A DNA stretch of 64,000 nucleotides, taken from positions 81,035 to 145,034 of the forward strand of contig JAGXSE010000023.1 in assembly GCA_018333865.1 (NCBI GenBank), read 5' to 3'. How positions within the stretch are numbered: position 1 is the stretch's first letter; each line of letters starts with the position of its first letter. The translations under genes and the position numbers were made by a program. This document shows, piece after piece, positions 57,751-64,000 of the stretch. This DNA is from Syntrophomonadaceae bacterium (GTDB taxonomy: Bacteria; Bacillota; PH28-bin88). Below the pieces are notes generated by a model. It was not told where the DNA came from. It worked only from the letters and a program-made list of their open reading frames with translations, and made no database searches.

Positions 57751-58744
57751 CTTGCCGGGAATTGAAAAACCAAAATTGTATATGTTGCCAACTATAAGGG
57801 ACAGGCTGTCGTTCCTGTACCTGGAGCATTGCCTGATAAGTCGCCAGGATGGAGCTATTACCGTGACAGATGCACGAGGGACGGTTTGCGTACCGGCAGC
57901 GTCACTCAGCGTGCTGTTATTAGGTCCCGGCACTAACGTTTCCCATCGTGCAATGGAATTAATCGGCGATGCGGGAACCAGCATCATCTGGGTAGGAGAG
58001 CATGGTGTGCGCTATTATGCCCATGGGCGTCCGTTGACACATTCTGCACGCTTGCTGATCCGGCAAGCAGAGCTGGTTTCCAATGTGCGGTCGCGAATTG
58101 CTGTTGCCCGCCAGATGTATCAATTGCGTTTTCCCGACGAAGATGTTTCCGATCTGACGATGCAGCAACTGCGCGGGCGGGAAGGTGCGCGTGTCAGGGC
58201 AATCTACCGCCGCGCTTCCAAGCAAACAGGTGTTCCTTGGCATGGGCGGGAGTATGACCCCGATAATTATGCCGGCAGCGATGCGGTTAATATGGCACTG
58301 TCAGCTGCGCACGCTTGCCTGTACGGTGTTCTTCACAGCGTAATCGTAGCTTTGGGATGTTCGCCTGGATTGGGTTTTGTGCATACTGGGCACGAGCGCT
58401 CTTTTGTTTACGACCTTGCTGACCTCTACAAAGCGGATCTTAGTATTCCCATTGCATTTGAAACCGCAGCAACAAAGCCGGATGATATTGGTGCCGTTAC
58501 AAGGCGCAGAATGCGTGACGCAATATCAGGCGGACGCATTCTTGAGCAATCCGTTAAGGATATACAACGGTTGCTTATTGGGGATGCGAAAGAAACGGAG
58601 GAAATTGAAGTAAACGTGCTTCATCTTTGGGATGAAAAAAAAGGCCTTGTCCCGAACGCAATTTCCTACGGAAAAGAGATCGATGAAGCTGAAGGGGAAA
58701 GGTTAGCAGACGGTTATGGCAAAATTATTGAGGATAAAGTATGA
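57743..58744 (+). CDS. cas1: Spacer integrase Cas1e
   Basis: The 333-residue Cas1 is the integrase of spacer acquisition, acting with Cas2. The catalytic Glu is in LRGREGARVRAIY, the His in GFVHTGHERSFVYDLADLYK, followed by the Asp. The ATG at 57743 overlaps the end of cas6e by eight bases and gives the usual start SNLPGIEKPKL; an in-frame TTG eight codons earlier has no site. The stop overlaps cas2 (ATGA). Confidence 0.95.
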   Translation: MSNLPGIEKPKLYMLPTIRDRLSFLYLEHCLISRQDGAITVTDARGTVCVPAASLSVLLLGPGTNVSHRAMELIGDAGTSIIWVGEHGVRYYAHGRPLTHSARLLIRQAELVSNVRSRIAVARQMYQLRFPDEDVSDLTMQQLRGREGARVRAIYRRASKQTGVPWHGREYDPDNYAGSDAVNMALSAAHACLYGVLHSVIVALGCSPGLGFVHTGHERSFVYDLADLYKADLSIPIAFETAATKPDDIGAVTRRRMRDAISGGRILEQSVKDIQRLLIGDAKETEEIEVNVLHLWDEKKGLVPNAISYGKEIDEAEGERLADGYGKIIEDKV

Positions 58745-59637
58745 TTGTAATTACATTAACAGACTGTCCTCCCGCCCTGCGCGGTGATTTGACCAAATGG
58801 CTGCAGGAAATCAATACCGGCGTATATGTTGGGCAAGTGAGCGCAAGGGTTCGAGACGAGATATGGAAACGGGTGAAAGATAGTGCCAAATCCGGCAGAG
58901 CGACACTGGTGTTTAGTGCAAATAACGAACAGCGCATGGATTTTCGTGTCCACAACACCAGCTGGGAACCAATTGATTTTGACGGGTTGAAGCTGATGCT
59001 GCGACCCAGCCCTGCACGTGTTAAGAGACTAAGCGAACTGCGAACAGGCTTTAGCAATGCAGCAAAAATGCAAAAGGCAAAAAAAATGTCGGGGAGTAAT
59101 CGTAGCGGCAAGCCATTGCCGGAAAGGTACATCATTGTGGATGTGGAAACGACAGGCTTGTCAGCAGTGGAGCACGAAATAATTGAAATTGGAGCAATTT
59201 TAGTGAACGGCAATGAAATTGAAGCAAAATTTCAGTCCCTGATAAAATCAAAAACAAAAATTCCTCAATCTATCGCAACCCTTACCGGACTTTCTGATGA
59301 AATTTTACAGCAGGACGGGAGAGAGCTTGCCGAGGTTTTAGTGGAATTCCTTGCGTTTGCAGGCGACTTGCCCGTGGTTTCACACAATGCTAATTTTGAT
59401 TGCGGATTTTTGCGAGCCGCCTGCGAAAGTTGTGGTTTGCCTTTGTTTTCAAATCAATATATAGATACATTAGCCCTTGCTAGGCGTTTAGTTGATGATG
59501 TGGATAATTATAAACTGGCAACGCTTCTGGGGCATTTTGGTATCGAGAAATCTGGTATGCACCGAAGTATCGAGGACTGCCTGTTTACGAAGAAACTCTA
59601 TGAAAAACTCATTGAAATAAGGCAATTGAAAAATTAA
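58741..59637 (+). CDS. cas2: Cas2e fused to a DnaQ-like DEDDh exonuclease
   Basis: Of the 298 residues, 1-90 are a type I-E Cas2 (MIVITLTDCPPALRGDLTKW, YVGQVSARVRDEIW, FRVHNTSWEPIDFDGL). A basic linker of about 40 residues (92-129) follows. Residues 130-292 are a DnaQ-type 3'-5' exonuclease with all five DEDDh positions: D134 and E136 in VDVETTG, D220 in HNANFD, H274 and D279 in HRSIED. The same fusion is known from Streptococcus thermophilus type I-E, where the exonuclease domain helps trim prespacers before integration. In systems without it, a host DnaQ-type exonuclease can do this. Its stop is 30 bases before the array. Confidence 0.95.
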   Translation: MIVITLTDCPPALRGDLTKWLQEINTGVYVGQVSARVRDEIWKRVKDSAKSGRATLVFSANNEQRMDFRVHNTSWEPIDFDGLKLMLRPSPARVKRLSELRTGFSNAAKMQKAKKMSGSNRSGKPLPERYIIVDVETTGLSAVEHEIIEIGAILVNGNEIEAKFQSLIKSKTKIPQSIATLTGLSDEILQQDGRELAEVLVEFLAFAGDLPVVSHNANFDCGFLRAACESCGLPLFSNQYIDTLALARRLVDDVDNYKLATLLGHFGIEKSGMHRSIEDCLFTKKLYEKLIEIRQLKN

Positions 59638-59667
59638 AAAGCCGCTTGGCACAAGGAATTATTTAGT
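59638..59667 (+). promoter_or_regulatory. Very short sequence between cas2 and the first repeat (leader region)
   Basis: Only 30 bases separate the cas2 stop from repeat 1. The repeats have the usual I-E orientation with the leader on the 5' side, so any leader (array promoter, integration signals) must extend into the last codons of the DnaQ domain. TATTTAGT just before the first repeat is a possible -10 element, with no clear -35. Confidence 0.45.
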
Positions 59668-62600
59668 CTGTTCCCCGCACGCGCGGGGGTGATCCCGGTA
59701 GTTTTGACAAGCAAGGGAGATGGTATCCCTGTTCCCCGCACGCGCGGGGGTGATCCCTATGTTGCGTGAAGTTGTCCTTGAAAATAAAGCTGTTCCCCGC
59801 ACGCGCGGGGGTGATCCCAGTAAGAAAATGGAAATTGAAGGAAAAATATTCTGTTCCCCGCACGCGCGGGGGTGATCCTCCATTAGTATTCCTCCTTTCC
59901 ATGATAATTACTGTTCCCCGCACGCGCGGGGGTGATCCTGAGGAAAACATGGACAAATATGAAGAATGGATCTGTTCCCCGCACGCGCGGGGGTGATCCT
60001 ATGCTTCATGTCCTTTAGCCCTAAATGCTTTTCTGTTCCCCGCACGCGCGGGGGTGATCCCTGGCCGAATTTTCCGTAAAGCGAATTCATAAACTGTTCC
60101 CCGCACGCGCGGGGGTGATCCTCCAGGCAGAAGGGGGATAGAAAAAAATGGAAACTGTTCCCCGCACGCGCGGGGGTGATCCTATACCTACCTCATGGCC
60201 TTTGCCAATTTAAACCTGTTCCCCGCACGCGCGGGGGTGATCCTCTGAATTTGGCTCAGGCTATAGAAAACAAAAACTGTTCCCCGCACGCGCGGGGGTG
60301 ATCCTCAACATATGCTCTGGGTGCGGCGGCGCATACCCTGTTCCCCGCACGCGCGGGGGTGATCCCTCTCGGAGCACCTGGTTGGTGAAACGCTCGCTCT
60401 GTTCCCCGCACGCGCGGGGGTGATCCCGGTCAGATCATTGCTGACAGGGTTACGCACAGCTGTTCCCCGCACGCGCGGGGGTGATCCGTACCGAGTGCTA
60501 TAAAGCTTGTCTGGCAGAGTCTGTTCCCCGCACGCGCGGGGGTGATCCTGTGCCCGCAGTTTCGCTGTAGACCTGGGCTACCTGTTCCCCGCACGCGCGG
60601 GGGTGATCCTCACAGTCACACCAGATCAGCTTGAAGTAGCTACTGTTCCCCGCACGCGCGGGGGTGATCCTAATTGAACTTGGGCACAAAATAATGGCAA
60701 GGCCTGTTCCCCGCACGCGCGGGGGTGATCCTGGAATTACGGCAATGCATACCTCAGGCATCCACTGTTCCCCGCACGCGCGGGGGTGATCCTAACTACA
60801 GCGATTCTAAACCAAAATTAGTTCCCTGTTCCCCGCACGCGCGGGGGTGATCCCGGCAGAAATTAATAACGATAAAATTGAGATGCCTGTTCCCCGCACG
60901 CGCGGGGGTGATCCTGTTTGTCACGACTTTTCGCACACCCTCAGCAGCTGTTCCCCGCACGCGCGGGGGTGATCCTCCTACCACAAACACTTGGACAACT
61001 CGAGCGTCCTGTTCCCCGCACGCGCGGGGGTGATCCTGGCTATCACCTCCGAATGTTACCCAAGTTACTCTGTTCCCCGCACGCGCGGGGGTGATCCCCT
61101 AAGCAATGAAGAATTCCTCCTGGCCATCAACTGTTCCCCGCACGCGCGGGGGTGATCCTCTGTCCCGAATTATTCAGACCACCGGCAGCATCTGTTCCCC
61201 GCACGCGCGGGGGTGATCCTGTCATAGTGTCTATCAGCGGGGGCAAGGATAGCTGTTCCCCGCACGCGCGGGGGTGATCCTTAAGGCTACCGGTTCTGTG
61301 CCTGTCTTACCAACTGTTCCCCGCACGCGCGGGGGTGATCCTAATGGCAGGAGTAGCTAATAGGACAAGTGGTACTGTTCCCCGCACGCGCGGGGGTGAT
61401 CCCCGGACCAAGTGTACTGCATAACGACAAGACATCTGTTCCCCGCACGCGCGGGGGTGATCCTTTTTTCCAAAACTCGTTGACTTTATCTTATATCTGT
61501 TCCCCGCACGCGCGGGGGTGATCCTAAGGAGTGACTAAATGAAAAAATCCAAATGCACTGTTCCCCGCACGCGCGGGGGTGATCCCAAGTTAAGCTCCCT
61601 TTGATTTTCGACAGCTAACTGTTCCCCGCACGCGCGGGGGTGATCCCTTTTCGGCAGGTACAACTACCGACGGCTTATCCTGTTCCCCGCACGCGCGGGG
61701 GTGATCCTATTACAGAAGCGATAGTATTCGCAAAAACTGCCTGTTCCCCGCACGCGCGGGGGTGATCCTAATATACCATAGAGCGGATGGAATATTTTTC
61801 TCTGTTCCCCGCACGCGCGGGGGTGATCCTTACTGCTTCGTCTTTCACTATTACACCAGTTGCTGTTCCCCGCACGCGCGGGGGTGATCCCAATTGCAAC
61901 TCTTCTTTTGCGGTATCAATCTCCTGTTCCCCGCACGCGCGGGGGTGATCCTTACATCAATTTCCATATTCTGTCTCCTCTCTGCTGTTCCCCGCACGCG
62001 CGGGGGTGATCCTAGTTGATCCGGGAATTACCCAAAGTTACTCTCCTGTTCCCCGCACGCGCGGGGGTGATCCTTACTACAGTTACACCAGTTGCATTTG
62101 TGCCGGCTGTTCCCCGCACGCGCGGGGGTGATCCTTCCATTCAGGCACTTTCATTCACCTCCATCATCTGTTCCCCGCACGCGCGGGGGTGATCCCTGAT
62201 CCGTGCGCTGCAAGCCGATATAGCGAAACTGTTCCCCGCACGCGCGGGGGTGATCCTTTAACCCGCTTCCATATTTTCCAACTTTTTCACTGTTCCCCGC
62301 ACGCGCGGGGGTGATCCTTTAAGCCCGGCCGTGTTTGCGGCCGGCACCGCCTGTTCCCCGCACGCGCGGGGGTGATCCTTGAGATGCACTTACAAAGAGC
62401 AACTGATGTCGCTGTTCCCCGCACGCGCGGGGGTGATCCCAAGAATACCAGAAGGCGCTCCAGAGGTTCCTGCTGTTCCCCGCACGCGCGGGGGTGATCC
62501 TTTCGCCCTCAAAACCACGGGTTTCCGTATCAACTGTTCCCCGCACGCGCGGGGGTGATCCTTCCCACATAAGGAGTGATTTGGTTTGAAAATCCTGTTC

Positions 62601-63720
62601 CCCGCACGCGCGGGGGTGATCCCATCATAGTGGTAACCGTTTTCCAGCTTGTTCTCTGTTCCCCGCACGCGCGGGGGTGATCCCATCTGCGGAATTGGTA
62701 TTTGAGGCAGGAGGACCTGTTCCCCGCACGCGCGGGGGTGATCCTATAACTTTTTTGCTTTTGTGTATTCTGTCCAACTGTTCCCCGCACGCGCGGGGGT
62801 GATCCTCATATACTTGATAGTTCTCCTTATTTACCATTCTGTTCCCCGCACGCGCGGGGGTGATCCTTTCCAGAATTCACGCCAAAATACCGCCTACCTC
62901 TGTTCCCCGCACGCGCGGGGGTGATCCTTCCTCTTTATCCATAAAATCCCAATTATCGAACTGTTCCCCGCACGCGCGGGGGTGATCCTCAATAATGGGT
63001 TTAACCCGTTCCAGATTACCGCTGTTCCCCGCACGCGCGGGGGTGATCCTCTTCCACTCGTATTTGTCATGACGCGAAGCCACTGTTCCCCGCACGCGCG
63101 GGGGTGATCCCGGTACGAACAAAAACTTCAAGATAGTTTTGTTCTGTTCCCCGCACGCGCGGGGGTGATCCCTATGGAGGCTCTCGAGACTATGTTGACA
63201 CAGACTGTTCCCCGCACGCGCGGGGGTGATCCCACTGCATACAATCAAAGTGCCAACGATTTATACTGTTCCCCGCACGCGCGGGGGTGATCCCTGGAAG
63301 CGGGAAAACCTTCCTAGCCTCTAAGTCTGTTCCCCGCACGCGCGGGGGTGATCCTGCCACTGTTTGGTCATTGCTCACGAAAACCGGCTGTTCCCCGCAC
63401 GCGCGGGGGTGATCCCATTTCTGAGTAAAACCGTTGGCCAAAAGCTCGCTGTTCCCCGCACGCGCGGGGGTGATCCCTGCCAAACGTGGCGACATACAGG
63501 AATAATCTGCTGTTCCCCGCACGCGCGGGGGTGATCCTGCCATCCTCATCCAAAATAACGGCAAGACCTGCTGTTCCCCGCACGCGCGGGGGTGATCCTG
63601 CAATCTATCTCGCCTGGCTTTACGCCCAGTTCTGTTCCCCGCACGCGCGGGGGTGATCCTACTGTTGCGTCAATGCACCCCAACTGCGAACTCTGTTCCC
63701 CGCACGCGCGGGGGTGATCC
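59668..63720 (+). CRISPR. Type I-E CRISPR array: 67 repeats of 28 bp, 66 spacers
   Basis: Repeats start every 61 bases from 59668 to 63693, except one 60-base step after 59851 (spacer 4 has 32 bases, all others 33). The repeat begins CTGTT, has the palindromic core CCCCGCACGCGCGGGG and ends GTGATCC. Every copy reads as identical, including the last one. The core folds as a CCCCGC/GCGGGG hairpin, the Cas6e substrate. The repeat is close to that of S. thermophilus CRISPR4. Minus-strand frames repeating SPPRVRGT, ITPARAGN and DHPRACGEQ are translations of the repeat and not proteins. First spacer bases: 43 T, 22 C, 1 G, 0 A. Confidence 0.99.
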
Positions 63721-63780
63721 TTCAAACACCTGGATACGCTACGATTTAAGTTTACCAAAAACATTACCAGCGATATGAGA

Positions 63781-63812
63781 AAAGTATACCAAAACTGTGG
63801 TATACTTTTTTT
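63781..63812 (+). terminator. Intrinsic terminator after the CRISPR array
   Basis: AAAGTATACCA (63781-63791) and TGGTATACTTT (63798-63808) form an 11-bp perfect stem with a six-base loop, followed by T residues. It lies 60 bases past the last repeat and would end the pre-crRNA. Confidence 0.85.
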
Positions 63813-63864
63813 AGCGTACTACAAGAATATATTACCACAAACATAACCACCAAAATATAGAAAA

Positions 63865-63916
63865 AGTCTTGAAGGTTTTAATGTTAAATGTTCGCATCAT
63901 TTAACCCTCCAAGACT
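63865..63916. repeat. Bulged inverted repeat downstream of the array
   Basis: AGTCTTG-AAGG and TTAAATG on the left (63865-63890) pair with CATTTAA-CCCTCCAAGACT on the right (63898-63916), with an extra seven or so bases on the left arm. The region 63721-64000 otherwise holds the array terminator and AT-rich sequence with no gene seen. It may be a second terminator or the end of a mobile element. Confidence 0.4.
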
Positions 63917-64000
63917 CCCAAAAGACAAATTGATAATAACATTGATTGATACGAAGTTCAACTTTAATAATAGTGATTTTTGCTACAATTTAGGGCAAGA

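Noticed and set aside
59668..63720. Spacer matching DNA inside this window (self-targeting)
   Set aside because: None was noticed on reading, but an exhaustive comparison could not be made by eye, so nothing is claimed.
59659..63764. Many minus-strand and some plus-strand reading frames across the CRISPR array with repeating SPPRVRGT, ITPARAGN and DHPRACGEQ peptides
   Set aside because: They are translations of the 28-bp repeat in three frames interrupted by spacers, have no start signals, and are a well-known annotation artefact of type I-E arrays.
63721..63764. Degenerate extra repeat after the last CRISPR repeat
   Set aside because: The sequence after 63720 shows no similarity to the 28-bp repeat.

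Overview
The window looks like a chromosomal segment of a spore-forming, mostly anaerobic Firmicute of class Clostridia, possibly of the Peptococcaceae type. This is inferred from gene content only: a GerA-type germinant receptor, a spore-hydrolase-like GH18 protein, rubrerythrin and rubredoxin proteins, pyruvate formate-lyase, SAM-I and TPP riboswitches, strong AGGAGG ribosome binding sites and frequent TTG/GTG starts. I saw no rRNA or tRNA gene.

Layout. 1-4.3 kb is accessory: a 5'-cut hypothetical gene, a lipoprotein gene ending inside a small inverted-repeat element, a group II intron relic, a self-inhibited Fic AMPylase, and an XRE regulator with a membrane partner. 4.3-7.7 kb holds a chemoreceptor behind a structured, terminator-bearing RNA and an orphan Dam methylase. 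7.9-11.9 kb carries cell-envelope and secreted proteins. 11.9-16.4 kb is a TPP-riboswitch-controlled thiamine operon (thiC, thiS, thiG, thiH, thiE). 16.5-20.4 kb is a gerA operon on the minus strand. 20.7-23.1 kb is phosphate handling (phoU, Na/Pi symporter). 23.1-24.4 kb is metA behind a SAM-I riboswitch and a dispersed repeat. 24.6-27.0 kb is oxygen and redox defence. 27.3-38.0 kb is a transporter-like protein, a PocR-type two-component system, panB, an ilvD-like dehydratase and a TRAP transporter. 38.0-41.6 kb has a radical SAM protein, a CsoR/CstR-like repressor divergent from a NapH-like ferredoxin, and alanine dehydrogenase. 41.7-49.9 kb has an AAA ATPase, pflBA, a DapA-family aldolase and katG-perR.

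50.2-63.8 kb is the main feature: a complete type I-E CRISPR-Cas locus, cas3-cas8e-cse2-cas7e-cas5e-cas6e-cas1e-cas2e, all on the plus strand with overlapping or near-overlapping genes. Cas2 is fused to a DnaQ-like DEDDh exonuclease with its catalytic residues intact. A 67-repeat, 66-spacer array follows only 30 bp after cas2. All repeats read as identical. The first spacer base is T or C in 65 of 66 spacers (43 T, 22 C, 1 G, 0 A), which suggests that the acquired fragment carries a PAM-derived pyrimidine. Two spacers encode recognisable motifs, a PP-loop SGGKDS and a Walker A loop, and several span a ribosome binding site plus start codon. Both facts point to coding DNA of phages or mobile elements as their source. 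An intrinsic terminator follows the array.
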